Assembly (NCBI RefSeq): GCF_000003195.3
Contig: NC_012872.2
Coordinates: 3,658,001-3,722,000 of the forward strand
Reading direction: 5' to 3'
From: Sorghum bicolor
Lineage: Eukaryota > Streptophyta > Magnoliopsida > Poales > Poaceae
DNA: 64,000 nucleotides
The notes under the pieces are model-generated. The model did not search any database and was not told where the DNA came from. It saw only the letters and a list, made by a program, of their open reading frames with translations. A program made the translations under genes and the position numbers. This document shows, piece after piece, positions 35,896-46,316 of the stretch (position 1 is the stretch's first letter; each line of letters starts with the position of its first letter).

Positions 35896-36176
35896 ATCAT
35901 AAGATAAAAAGGTTCTTGGAGGATTTGGATAGTGCAGCCTGTAAATAGCTGAGACTTCGTTTCTTCATATTTTTTTTCCTTGCGGGCTTATAAGTGAAGA
36001 CCACAATCTTAGATATGAACACAGCATAGCTATGTAATATTGTACTGTATTCAGCAGAATGTTGGAATAATACCTTTCATTACCTGTATTCACGTATTAT
36101 CGGGTGCACGTATGCCCATTGTTTTTAGAAGTGTCTAGGTGATAATTCAGTTGTTTCGGCCTCTCCTATCAACTGA
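35896..36176. other. RH39 3' UTR and flank
   Basis: A/T-rich DNA after the RH39 stop. No separate gene is seen. Confidence 0.6.
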
Positions 36177-36407
36177 GGCCTTGTTTAGTTCGCAAATTTT
36201 TTCGTTTTTAGTACTGTAGCACTATCGTTTTTATTTGACAAACATTGTGCAATCATAGAGTAACTAGGCTCAAAAGATTCATCTCACAAATTACAGATAA
36301 ACCGTGCAATTAGTTTTTATTTTCGTCTATATTTAATGTTTTATGCATGCGACCAAAGATTCGATGTGACAGGGAATTTTGAAAAATTTTGCGAACTAAA
36401 CAAGGCC
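36177..36407. mobile_element. Tourist-like GGCCTTGTTTAG MITE
   Basis: The ends GGCCTTGTTTAGTTCG and CGAACTAAACAAGGCC are perfect inverted repeats flanked by TGA on both sides (3-bp duplication). Confidence 0.85.
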
Positions 36408-37156
36408 TGACTTTTTCCATATACTTACATTTACACTGTTTTACTACTATATTTACAATGATTTTTTCAGTGTAATTTATTGAATAGAGTGATGTAATTT
36501 AGGGATAACACAAGATCTCAGACAAATATATGACAAGTTTACAGAAAAATTACGAAATTTTTCTATAGATTCCAGACACTAGAGAAATATATATCAAATT
36601 ATTCACAAATTTATAAATTTACAAATGGAAGAACAAGAGCAGGGGCCTGGGGCTGCGGCGGCGCCGGCGGATGGTCGGCATGGGGGGGCCGCGGCGGAGG
36701 GAGTCTGAGGCCGGGGGCTGCGGCGGACGACATCCGGAGCGCAGGCAACAGCAGCAGGGGCGCAGGGAGCTGCAAGATTTTAAAACTGAATCTGAATGCA
36801 TGCAACTGTCCCATTGCGGATGGATGTTTACGCAGTTATGTCACTTTGGGCATGCTTCTGCTTCGTTTGCCATCAAAAACTTGCAGTGACGATGAGCAAA
36901 AGTTGCAAAAGAGAGGGATTACACGTCGATTTGATCTCATCTCACGTTCACGTCTACCATGTACGGAGTGGTAGATTAGAAGAATGTGGAACTTTCCCGA
37001 AGAACGGAACGGAAACGTTGAGCGCTCGGAGTCACGGACAGGTACAGATAGGACCAGCAGGAGGCACGTGGCAGTTGTCACAACCTATTGACATGTGGAC
37101 CCAAAAAACCCCACTGTCTCTAGAGAAAGACCATCCAAAGCACAGAGACTATTTTA
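36408..37156. other. Intergenic region upstream of the heat-shock gene
   Basis: A/T-rich to 36620, then a GC-rich island to about 36780 with Arg/Gly-rich open frames on both strands that match nothing I know. I see no supportable gene. Confidence 0.5.
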
Positions 37157-37398
37157 GGCCTTGTTTAGTTCTGAAATGTGAAAAAAATTTGATACTGTAG
37201 CACTTTCGTTTGTTTGTAACAAATATTATCTAATCATAGACTAACTAGGATCAAAAGATTCGTCTCGTGATTTACAGCTAAACTGTGTAATTAGTTTTTG
37301 TTTTCGTCTATATTTAATGTTTCATGCATGTGCCAAAAGATCTAATGTGACGGGAAATCTTGAAAACTTTTTGGTTTTCAGCTGAACTAAACGAGGCC
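37157..37398. mobile_element. Tourist-like MITE in the heat-shock promoter
   Basis: The ends GGCCTTGTTTAGTTC and AACTAAACGAGGCC are flanked by TTA on both sides. It ends about 80 bp upstream of the heat-shock elements and about 130 bp upstream of the TATA box of the small heat-shock gene. Confidence 0.85.
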
Positions 37399-37479
37399 TT
37401 ATTCTGGACTCCTCCGGAATCCCGACCACGCAACGCAGGGACGCATACGCCTCGCCGCGCCCCGCACACTCCACCACCT

Positions 37480-37506
37480 TTCAGAACCTTCCGTCGCCTT
37501 CCAGAA
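37480..37506 (+). promoter_or_regulatory. Heat-shock elements of the sHSP gene
   Basis: GAACCTTC (37484-37491) and TTCCAGAA (37499-37506) are clean alternating nGAAn/nTTCn units, the binding sites of heat-shock factors. They end about 20 bp before the TATA box, the usual arrangement for strong heat induction. A looser unit (TTCTGGACTCCTCCGGAA) lies at 37402-37419. Confidence 0.8.
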
Positions 37507-37526
37507 GCCCACCCCCTCAGCACCAA

Positions 37527-37532
37527 TATAAA
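37527..37532 (+). promoter_or_regulatory. TATA box of the sHSP gene
   Basis: TATAAA in CACCAATATAAACTGCC, about 120 bp before the start codon and just after the heat-shock elements. Transcription should begin near 37558. Confidence 0.8.
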
Positions 37533-37648
37533 CTGCCCTCTCCCGCCTCGTCACTCCCCACACCGAGAAATCTAGCAATCCAAAGAAACCAACACAGCGA
37601 CAAGCAAAGCAGCGATCCGAGATCCGCCAGCGGCAGCGAGAGCGAGAG

Positions 37649-38146
37649 ATGGACGCGAGGATGTTCGGTCTCGAGACCCCGCTGATGGTGGCGCTGCAGC
37701 ACCTGCTGGACGTGCCCGACGGCGACGCCGGCGCGGCGGGCGGCGACAAGGCGGGCGCCGGCGCGGGCGGCGGGGCCACGCGCACCTACGTCCGCGACGC
37801 GCGCGCCATGGCGGCCACCCCGGCCGACGTCAAGGAGCTTCCGGGCGCGTACGCGTTCGTGGTGGACATGCCGGGGCTGGGCACGGGCGACATCAAGGTG
37901 CAGGTGGAGGACGACCGGGTGCTGGTGATCAGCGGCGAGCGGCGCCGGGAGGAGCGCGAGGACGCCAAGTACCTGCGCATGGAGCGGCGGATGGGCAAGT
38001 TCATGCGCAAGTTCGTGCTCCCGGACAACGCCGACATGGACAAGATCTCGGCCGTGTGCAGGGACGGCGTGCTCACGGTCACCGTCGACAAGCTGCCCCC
38101 GCCTGAGCCCAAGAAGCCCAAGACCATCGAGGTCAAGGTCGCCTGA
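37649..38146 (+). CDS. Cytosolic class II small heat-shock protein
   Basis: This intronless gene encodes 165 residues, about 18 kDa, the normal size for a class II sHSP. These chaperones hold unfolding proteins in soluble oligomers during heat stress. The N-terminal arm has the class II start [17 protein letters not shown], followed by a Gly/Ala-rich linker. The alpha-crystallin domain runs from about residue 55 ([20 protein letters not shown]) to about 150. It includes DMPGL, the LVISGERR beta strand and [12 protein letters not shown]. The tail [10 protein letters not shown] holds the I-x-V motif that binds neighbouring subunits. Heat control is shown by the heat-shock elements and TATA box upstream. 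Confidence 0.96.
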   Translation: MDARMFGLETPLMVALQHLLDVPDGDAGAAGGDKAGAGAGGGATRTYVRDARAMAATPADVKELPGAYAFVVDMPGLGTGDIKVQVEDDRVLVISGERRREEREDAKYLRMERRMGKFMRKFVLPDNADMDKISAVCRDGVLTVTVDKLPPPEPKKPKTIEVKVA

Positions 38147-38813
38147 GCTGAGCGGACCGTCGACAGAAACCGAAGTTTGGAAGATATCGGAGCAGTGCCA
38201 GTGAGCTGAGAACCTGTGCGTTTCTGTCCCTGGATGTGATGAGGAAGAGGAATAATCCGTTGCACTGGTAGTAAGTGGTAGCTGTAGTAGTGTGCTTCTG
38301 AAGTTGTGTGTGTTTTGCTTCCTTCGGTCGCGCGGTGTCTATCTACCGATCCTATCTGATGTATCGACTTTGGTTTAGTTTCGTCTTGAACCATGCTGGG
38401 TTTGAAGCTTTGTAATGCAAAAGGAGAATGTTCCGATGCTTTCTCGATAATAAATCTCTGTTCATCTACCTGTCGCTTGTTATTATCTTTTCTGCTAAAG
38501 ATCTTGTCGCGATGAGTTCATATAAGCAAATATTTAGACCGAACATGTTCTTCATTAACAGACATGTTATGCCACGTTGTCCTCACCGGACACACAATTC
38601 AAATGAAGTTCTAATTCAGGCTGTTACCAAGAACAAAGTTTGTAAGCAAATGTTTCAGGGCAGAGTAGGGAAGTGAAAGCGATATGAACCAAGAATTCAA
38701 GGAGTAGCTTGCCATATAATTATGGAATGTCAGGAAGTTGTACTCAGATCTCCGTGAGGCATTAGTGCATTGATTAATTGGACGGGAATTGCACAGCACA
38801 GGTCACATATACA
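38147..38813. other. sHSP 3' UTR and intergenic DNA
   Basis: The 3' UTR probably extends to about 38450, where A/T-rich signals such as AATAAATC occur. No further gene is seen. Confidence 0.55.
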
Positions 38814-38985
38814 GGCCCTGTTTAGTTTTAAAAAAAATTCTTTTCTTCTAAGACAAATATATGGAGTATCAAATATAGATTAAAAAAATAACTAATTGTA
38901 CAATTTACATATAATTTGCGAATCTGTCAAATAAAATAAAAATATTACAGTACCCAAATCAAAAAATCACGAACTAAACAAGGCC
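38814..38985. mobile_element. Shortened Tourist-like MITE
   Basis: The left end GGCCCTGTTTAGTTTT and right end GAACTAAACAAGGCC are inverted repeats of the same family, here only 172 bp apart. The flanks (ACA and ATA) do not match exactly. It lies just beyond the 3' end of the NOL9-like gene. Confidence 0.65.
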
Positions 38986-39076
38986 ATACTCGCTGAATCT
39001 AGGAGTTGGATGTAACCTCTGAGCAGCCTGAAACCAGCAGACACAAGTCTATCTCGGAGACTGCCTGCGCTAACTA

Positions 39077-42000
39077 TCACCCAGCATATAAATCCCTTTC
39101 TGATATTTTGTGAAGCACATTTGTCGACATGTACGGCGACACGCATCCGCGGACCTGGATTGGAAGGGGTGAAATGTGTTAGAAAAAAAAACAGAGTATT
39201 GCAAGGGCGTCTTTGCGTCTAAAACAAGTCTTATGTCTTTCGACTACAAGTCTACAACTATGAGAAACAGTGAACTTATCACTTGAGAAGCCTCCTAACA
39301 TTTCAAACAAGTTTTATGTTATTTTCTGATTAACAGCTTTCTTCATAAGCAATATGTCTCTAATCTCATTGACAGAATTTCACTCTGCCTTTCTTTAGAA
39401 ATTCAAGCCTACTGCTAGAAAGGGGGAAAACATGCTACCTGCAAAATAGTAGTAGGTATCTCAATGAGACCCTGTTGCAAAAGATCAACGCTTTGAAGGC
39501 GCTGGAGAGGGACAGGAGTTATTACATATAACAGGCCTTTTTGAATATCGACACCCCTTACAATGCCTGCACAAGTACATAACATCGTTATTGTTTGCGC
39601 ACACAGTTCAACACAGATATCAGATGATGCACTATGGGCAGCTGAAACCACATTGATCAGAATAAACCAGACTTTGTTCACGACCTGCATACCCTATTAA
39701 GATGAACTTTCCCCAGCTGCAAATTAGTTAGATCCTCGGACAAAACTAATGATACTAATTACATGGATCCCACTCCAAAATGAGCTTGCTAGCTAATCAG
39801 ATGCAAGATGCTTTCACAGTGAAACTAATAACCAAAAAAAAAGGCAGTCGGCAGAAAGATTACCTAGCCCAACACAGCAAGGGATTGATCTGGTTCCCTC
39901 AGATGCATTGGAAACTGCCAATCCAACTATGGTTGCGTTAAGACTACGCCATACCTCACCAGCAGGTACCTGGGCAAGGAGTAATCATGTCGATGTTCAG
40001 GACTTCCACTAACCGTGGAAATACAAACCAAACTGCTACCACTTTTCCTGATTTACTATACAATCACAGAGCAATCTAGGGCAGAACTTTTGAGCATACA
40101 ACCATGATGTTGATAATATCCTATCGAGGATTCGGCATCTAATCTTTTTCAGTGACTAACTGGTAATACATGAAACTTAAAGCAGAAGCATATGTAACAG
40201 CATGTTCAGACTGCTATATAAGGGATACTATTTCATATATCTGCATCTCTGTCTGTAATCATTTGCTTGAAACTTGGTTTATAAGTAGAAATAATTTATA
40301 AGAATAATCCATGGAATTTTCAGCTTCAGGTGCCTAAATCCTGGACATTTAGGAATGGAAGGCAAGAGACTAGTTGACTAAACATGTGCTTTCATTCAGA
40401 ATCCAACTCTAAGAAAATGTGGATAGCAAATATAGAAGCAAAGGGAAAGACAACTGACCTTGCAATGAAGATGCACAACTGCAACATCTGAAAATGGTAC
40501 TTGATAAGGTGGAAGTGAAGCTAGGGCATAAGCAAGCTCCTTATTAGTTGATAGAGATATGTTACTCAGAAAACATTGCTTCAAGTACTCCACAAGTCGC
40601 CGTTCACGCATTCCACATGAATCTTTCTGAATTAACAACCTTGCAAATATAGAGATGATATTAGTGTTTGCTTTCATAGAAGCTCCTGTTAGCACTTAAA
40701 AAAACACTATAAACTCAACTGCAGCCTGTGAGCAAGCCGGTGCATCCTAATAGTCAGTGGCGAAGCCACGTATAAGATGGTGGATGCGGCACCCACTAAA
40801 ATTTTAAATATCAATGAATAGGGTTAAAATTCCACCATAATTATGATTCAAATCTATGTATCTACAAGGCAGCCGCACCCCCCTCAAATTTGCTCTAGCT
40901 TCGCCAGTGCTAATAGTATGGAACAAACTATTGAGTTCACATAATGATTCTCTTTGAAACAAGATACTTGCAGAAGCTATAAACAGATAGCAACACAAAT
41001 GTGACTAGAAAACAATCATCCTGAGCACCAAAGTCACACAAGGATTCAGACAAAAGGTTGGTATTCTTTCAGTCCTATATAGATAGAGTTAAAACATGAT
41101 ACAAGGAAAACTGATAGCTAAATATGGAATGCAACTTCCCCAATGCAACTGTCTTCGAATGGTGCAGATACAGGTCTGAGTACAGCCAGAGATAAATGGC
41201 TTAATATTCCTAGGTACGAGCCTGCATATATTTCGAAGTACAAGGACAACTATATCAGTTCTAAATTTCTATCTGAAAATAGTTACTTACGATCTATTCG
41301 AGGCATCATGAAATGCAGCACCGATGTTAATCATCTTAGGTCCTGTTTGCCCACCATCTAGCCAAAACACTCCATCAGGGAGATTCTTGCTCTGCATTGT
41401 GATGCGTATCTGAACAACTATTGTGGGGCAGATATACCTTAGCAACTCTACAAGCATATCGAAACCAGCACCTGCATTAAATAAAAATACAAAAAGAAAA
41501 CATAAGATTTTCACTGAAACAAGTATGTGGTATAACCGTATAAGACAAAGCAAATCAGCTCTGGAATGACTAACAGATACCTTTTACCCATCCAGGAGTA
41601 TTGACAATTAGAGGCAGCATTTCATTCTTATCACATCGATATTTTCCAACAAAGTAGTCATACAAATGAAATAGGCAATTCAGATATGCTTCTGGATCTC
41701 TTTTCGAAGAAGTGTCACCAAAGAAGTAGCACCTAATTGAATTTGTAAATGGCATTAGTGAAAGCCAAGAAGGGATGACATAAGTTTGGAAGTATTTAAC
41801 AAAACATTTGCTCTGGCAAAAACTAAGAAGTTACTGGTCGCTAACACGATACCACAACTGTTTCAGTAAACAAACGAAGAAATCCCAGAATAAAAATTGT
41901 GCACAAACTCCTGAAGTGAAGAAACCAAGTGAAATTACCACACTACAGTGTACTACAAGCTAATCACAACTTAATACTGTCCACAGATAACCAATGAGAG

Positions 42001-42554
42001 GAGAAATTTTACACCTTTCAGCTTCCCGTAGAGTTGGGTTCAGCAAATCTGCACAAAAGCCAAAAAATCATCTTGTCAGCAACGAATGCACACCAAAGCT
42101 TACAGCCACTGACGTCCAATCCGGCATACACGTACGTACTAACCTGTGATAGGTTCGTCAACGACATTGAACGAGAGGCACCCCGGCAGCCCAAACTCCG
42201 GCTGCCCCATGTCGGTGTCCAGATAACCAACCTTACCGTGCCTGCAAAGCACCACGACACCATCAGTTAAAGAGGAACACCAGCATAGCCAACGGAGTAG
42301 TCACTCATCAAGGTTAGAGGGTTTAGCTCTGTGGTGGTGGCTTGCCTGGGGAGCAGCGCGTTGAGGAGGACGCGGGAGAAGGTGGACTTGCCGCTGTTCT
42401 TGGGCCCGCACACGACGACCACCGGGGGCGTGGGGTCGGAGGAGACGGTCGTTACAACGCAGGCCCAGTCCGACGGGACTACCACCTCGGAGCGGGCCGC
42501 CGGGGAAGACGACCGCGGCGGTGTCCGCGTCGGCGTCGCGCGGGTGCCGGCCAT
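39077..42554 (-). CDS. NOL9: Polynucleotide 5'-hydroxyl kinase NOL9/Grc3-like
   Basis: NOL9/Grc3 kinases phosphorylate 5'-OH ends of pre-rRNA during ITS2 processing in the nucleolus. Nine exons join to 388 residues: 42554-42346, 42241-42144, 42048-42015, 41732-41581, 41471-41291, 40639-40459, 39969-39864, 39566-39439 and 39154-39077. The Walker A motif is GPKNSGKST from residue 50. It is followed by the family signature YLDTDMGQPEFGLPGC and by VNTPGWVKG. The C-terminal exons encode VPAGEVWRSLNATIVGLAV and SPYMSTNVLHKI, both familiar in plant homologues. Intron 1 starts with GC instead of GT (AG then GCAAGC). The exon 6 start was chosen so that NRS joins LLIQKD in frame. Intron 5 contains a hAT MITE. 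Confidence 0.88.
40755..40909. mobile_element. hAT-type MITE in NOL9 intron 5
   Basis: The ends CAGTGGCGAAGC and GCTTCGCCAGTG are perfect inverted repeats. The flanking 8 bp, CTAATAGT, is repeated exactly at 40747-40754 and 40910-40917. Both features define a hAT insertion. The element is 155 bp with no coding capacity. Confidence 0.9.
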
Positions 42555-43670
42555 GTCCCGATGCCTTCCGCAGAGAGGCGAGTTACTCCTGCTTCCTCCG
42601 GCAGCAGTCTCGTCAGTATAGCAGAACCCCTTAGCTCAATTTCACAATCCCTAATTCTAGGGCCTAAGCTGTAGAGCAGGTAACAGGCACTCACCAGGGC
42701 CGATGCACTGCCCGGTGCCAGCGCTGGAGGGAAGAAGCGCGTTGGGAGCTTGGGACCGGCCGACAACCGTCGCGTCAAGAGGGACCTGTGCCCGTTACGG
42801 GAAGAGGAGAATGGAGGGCGGTGCCGTGGCGCAGCGCGACAGACGATGCACGCGTGGCACGACGGACGCGCAGCGCGTCGGCGTCGGTCCGTTCTCCTTC
42901 GGTCGGCCGTCGGCGGCGCAGGTGCGGGAGTCTCGCGATTCCGCGCTGATGGGGAGGGGCAGGGTCGGCGGCGCGCGGGGGCTCAGGCCTGAGGCAAGTG
43001 TGGCCGAGCTGCTGGGCCTGGTTTGTTAATTGTTCTATTGGCCCATTACTTCCGTTCTGTAAAAAACGAATACGAAGTAATCTCTCCGGGTTTTTATGTC
43101 ACATTTTCTTCGTGCCGAGTCAAATATTGGAAGTCCCTCAAAAAAAGCTCAAAAAAATCTTATAGTTTGACAATGTGCGAATTATAAATTATTTGTAATA
43201 ATCTTAAAATATAAATCATACGACATGGATCTATATATTTTTTGAAATCAATTGTCAAAGATACGCATATTTGATTTAGAACAAAGCAAATGTGACAAAT
43301 AAAAAAATGAGGATCACTCTAAATTATAAGTTATTGTAATTTTTTTAGAATCAAAGTATTTCAAATTTAATCAAATTTATAACGCTAATAGTCGGAGGAT
43401 AATTTCATCCTGTGATCGCCGGACCAGCAACCAAATTATAAACACAAAGTCAAAACTCTCAAGTTATGTTGTAAAGTTTGAAATCTATGTTGTACTAGCA
43501 TTGACAGTAATGAGAGATTGCCCAACGACAGATGAAATAAGAACAATATATGATATTATTATTACAACACTAATATTTTTTAAGAATTGCACACAGTACT
43601 AATATTTGCTTCACTATATGATGTACAGATTATTCGAACCAATGAATAAAAGAATGGCGAGATTTGCCTA
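42555..43670. other. NOL9 upstream region and A/T-rich intergenic DNA
   Basis: The first 450 bp or so are GC-rich and probably hold the NOL9 5' UTR and promoter. Arg/Gly-rich open frames here (for example 42703-43029) look like chance products of base composition. From 43040 the DNA is A/T-rich with no gene seen. Confidence 0.5.
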
Positions 43671-43913
43671 GGCCTTGTTTAGTTCCAAATTTTTTGGCAA
43701 AATGTGAATAGTATCAATTTCGTTTGTATTTGACAAATATTGTCCAATCATGGACTAACTAGGCTCAAAAGATTCGTCTCGTCAATTCCGACCAAACTGT
43801 GTAATTAGTTTTTATTTTCGTCTATATTTAATACTTCATGCATACCTCTAAAGATTTGATGTGACGTGGAATCTGAAAAATTTTGTAAATTTTTTTAAGA
43901 ACTAAACAAGGCC
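43671..43913. mobile_element. Tourist-like GGCCTTGTTTAG MITE
   Basis: The ends GGCCTTGTTTAGTTC and GAACTAAACAAGGCC are flanked by CTA on both sides. It lies about 50 bp from the stop codon of the following minus-strand gene, so it may contribute to its 3' UTR. Confidence 0.85.
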
Positions 43914-43965
43914 CTAGTCCATCGTGTTGCAAATTGGCAATAGATGCGCGCGGACACAGGATTCA

Positions 43966-44502
43966 CTAGACCCTCTCCTCCGGGGACAGCCCGCCGCGGC
44001 CGGCGTCCTCCGCGTCGCAGCGCTCGGCGCCTCTGCGGACGAAAAGGAAATATAACACGAGCCCGTGGAGCACGACGGAGACGCCCCACACGACGAGCTT
44101 CAGCGCCAGCCCGGGCATGGCGTCCGCGACGCGCGACGTGACCGTGGTGCCCAGCGCCACCGAGATGACCCAGACGCCGATCCTGACGCGCCGCCGCTCG
44201 GCCGCCGTGGCTGCCGGGTCGCGCCGCAGCTGCCGGAGCTTGGCGACGCAGCACGCGAGCACGACGGAGAGGAAGTAGGTGACGATCGCGAACGAGAGGT
44301 CGCGCCCGCTGTGGCGCGCGTGGTAGACCCCGAACGCGAAGCCGACGGTCACGCCGATGAAGAGGAGCAGGGCGACCACGGGGCGTGCCCCGCCGACGCG
44401 CCACCGCCGACCCTGGCCCTCCATCTGCCCCGGCCCATGGTGCGGCGCCGGCGGCACTACGGGTGGTCCGTGGCCATGCTCGACGGTGAACACAGGCTCC
44501 AT
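43966..44502 (-). CDS. Uncharacterised four-TM membrane protein, copy A
   Basis: This single-exon, very GC-rich gene encodes 178 residues. Four hydrophobic helices are visible: VVALLLFIGVTVGFAFGVY, LSFAIVTYFLSVVLACCVA, VWVISVALGTTVTSRVA and LVVWGVSVVLHGLVLYFLF. A basic loop (QLRRDPAATAAERRRVR) lies between helices 2 and 3, and the tail ends LSPEERV. The start at 44502 (MEPVFTVEHGHG) is preferred, since upstream in-frame codons read like 5' UTR. The family is not one I can name. A clear paralogue lies at 48090-48605 on the same strand. Confidence 0.75.
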   Translation of the reverse strand: MEPVFTVEHGHGPPVVPPAPHHGPGQMEGQGRRWRVGGARPVVALLLFIGVTVGFAFGVYHARHSGRDLSFAIVTYFLSVVLACCVAKLRQLRRDPAATAAERRRVRIGVWVISVALGTTVTSRVADAMPGLALKLVVWGVSVVLHGLVLYFLFVRRGAERCDAEDAGRGGLSPEERV

Positions 44503-45153
44503 GCACGGCGGCGAGGGGATCTTCAGAGAGCGAGCTCGAGCTGCAGCTGCGGCCTGCGGGCGACGCGACGACGTCGATCGGACGGTGTGTTGCGATCGCA
44601 GGTGTTTCTTTGTTGCATGCACTGAAAGCTCCACAGGAGACCCCTGCCGTTTATAGGCAGCAGCCAGACAGCCGCCGGAAGCCCGGAACAAGCCGAAGGA
44701 ATTTCACAGAAAGTGCAGAGCAGCGTCGCGCCGTGGTGACCAAGCGCGGCATTTCCCGCGTCTTTTCCTGCGTACATTTACAATTGTCCACGGCCGATAC
44801 TTCTGACCAAATGATAGAGCAATTGACTATTAGGAACAGATTCACAAACCACAAATCTCAAGATAGCGCTTGAATTTTCGGTAGGCGACGTGTTCAAAAA
44901 AATTAAGAGTTGACTTATCTCACCAAAGATGAGGAACACAACGAATTGATCATAGATTAGTTGTTGATCATAGATTAGCTGTTTGAGTTTCTTGTGGTGA
45001 AAGTGAAACTTTTTCATTTGGGTTCAAGTCCTCCTTTGTGAATCTCGTGATCTGCTGGCTCAATTCTTTCGAGGTGTTTATAGAAATAGGGTTAGCGTGC
45101 ATGTGTTGTGAGTGTCTGTATTGTATTGTGTGTGTTTTTTTTTAAAAAAAATA

Positions 45154-45389
45154 CTCAATCCATCCCAAATTGTAAGTCGTTTGACTTTTTTAATATCAAG
45201 TTTGACCACTCGTCTTATTCAAAGTTTTGTACAAAATATCACTTTTTTTATTGTGTATTGGTTTATTAATAAAAGTTCTTCAAGAATGACTTAAAATTTG
45301 ACTATATTTGTACAAATTTTTTGAATAAGACGAGTGGTCAAACTTGGGGTAAAAAAAGTCAAACGACTTACAATTTGGGATGGAGGGAG
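45154..45389. mobile_element. Stowaway-type MITE with long inverted repeats
   Basis: The ends CTCAATCCATCCCAAATTGT and ACAATTTGGGATGGAGGGAG are flanked by TA. The inverted similarity continues inward through AAGTCGTTTGAC/GTCAAACGACTT and GACCACTCGTCTTATTCAAA, about 75 bp per arm. The whole element could fold into one hairpin. Confidence 0.85.
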
Positions 45390-45457
45390 TACCATGTTTG
45401 AATGTGGAGCTAACCTTCGAGGATTTAGGACAATAAAGAAGCCACTGCGTTTACCTA

Positions 45458-45669
45458 GACCCTATTTAGTTCTCGAACTGTTTTGTAAAATGGTCAAAAT
45501 TTCTCATCACATTGAATCTTGTGGCACATATATAAAGTCTTAAATATAGATAAAAAATAACTAATTACACAGTTCATCTGTAATTTGAGAGACGAATCTT
45601 TTGAGTCTGGTTATAAACTAAAGTGCTACAATAGCCATTTTGTAAAAAAATTTGCAACTAAACAAGGCC
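45458..45669. mobile_element. Tourist-like MITE
   Basis: The ends GACCCTATTTAGTTCTCG and AACTAAACAAGGCC are flanked by CTA on both sides. The interior matches the GGCCTTGTTTAG family (AACTAATTACACAG). Confidence 0.75.
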
Positions 45670-46316
45670 CTATCTTATCAAATTAAAGTCATTTTTGAAG
45701 CCCATGTTTGAACGTGGGGTTGGTTCAGCCAGGCGATGCTAACCTTGCCCGTTAAGGAGAGTTGAGTTGGGCTAGCTCACCTCATCATCAAGTAAAAACG
45801 AGTGAGTCAGTTTAACGAAGTTTTCACGTCACCTACCATTAAAAAATAACATCATTAAATCATGAAATTCCAAATAAATCTAACAACCCACGTACTTGAC
45901 CAATTATGTATGCTAGATCTTTTTTTCTATACGGCATGGCAACACTTGATTGCACTACGTTTATCAATGAAGTATTTCGAGCTTAGAATCTTTTGGAAAG
46001 AAAAGAAGAAAACGTAGAAAATTACTGCACTACTTCTACTGACTCCTGATAACAACGTGACCGGACCGGGTCGAGCTTTTGCCACGTGCTCCTCCAGGGC
46101 ACCCTCAGACCGCGATGGCTCGCCTCTCTCCTCGCGTCGTGTTCCGGCGGTGTCCCGTCCGTCAAGGGGGGTTGCGTGCTCGGGCTGCGCAAACAGCGAG
46201 GAGCGGCGTGTGTGCAACTGCAACCGCAACCAACTCTCGCCGCGCCCACGGCCGTCCCTCTCGCCTCTCGGCAACAGTCAACAGACGACTGCCCAGTTCC
46301 ACTGCACAGGGACTCG

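Larger units (their letters stand above)
44503..46316. other. Divergent intergenic region with two MITEs
   Basis: This holds the upstream region of copy A (to about 44800) and the upstream region of the plus-strand dioxygenase (from about 45700), with the two mobile elements listed separately. The 230 bp before 46317 is GC-rich and open in several frames, but probably 5' UTR. Confidence 0.55.

Noticed and set aside
36671..36889. Small Arg/Gly/Gln-rich open frame upstream of the heat-shock gene
   Set aside because: Biased composition, no homology I can recognise, and competing open frames on the other strand.
41137..41210. A possible extra NOL9 exon after the acceptor-like CCTAG near 41210
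   Set aside because: It can be joined in frame, but the result lacks family resemblance. Joining exon 5 directly to 40639 gives the expected NRS-LLIQKD sequence.
44065..44625. 186-residue plus-strand open frame opposite the four-TM gene copy A
   Set aside because: It is the antisense of a GC-rich coding exon, with an Asp/Arg/His-rich composition. The minus-strand frame has clear membrane helices and a paralogue.
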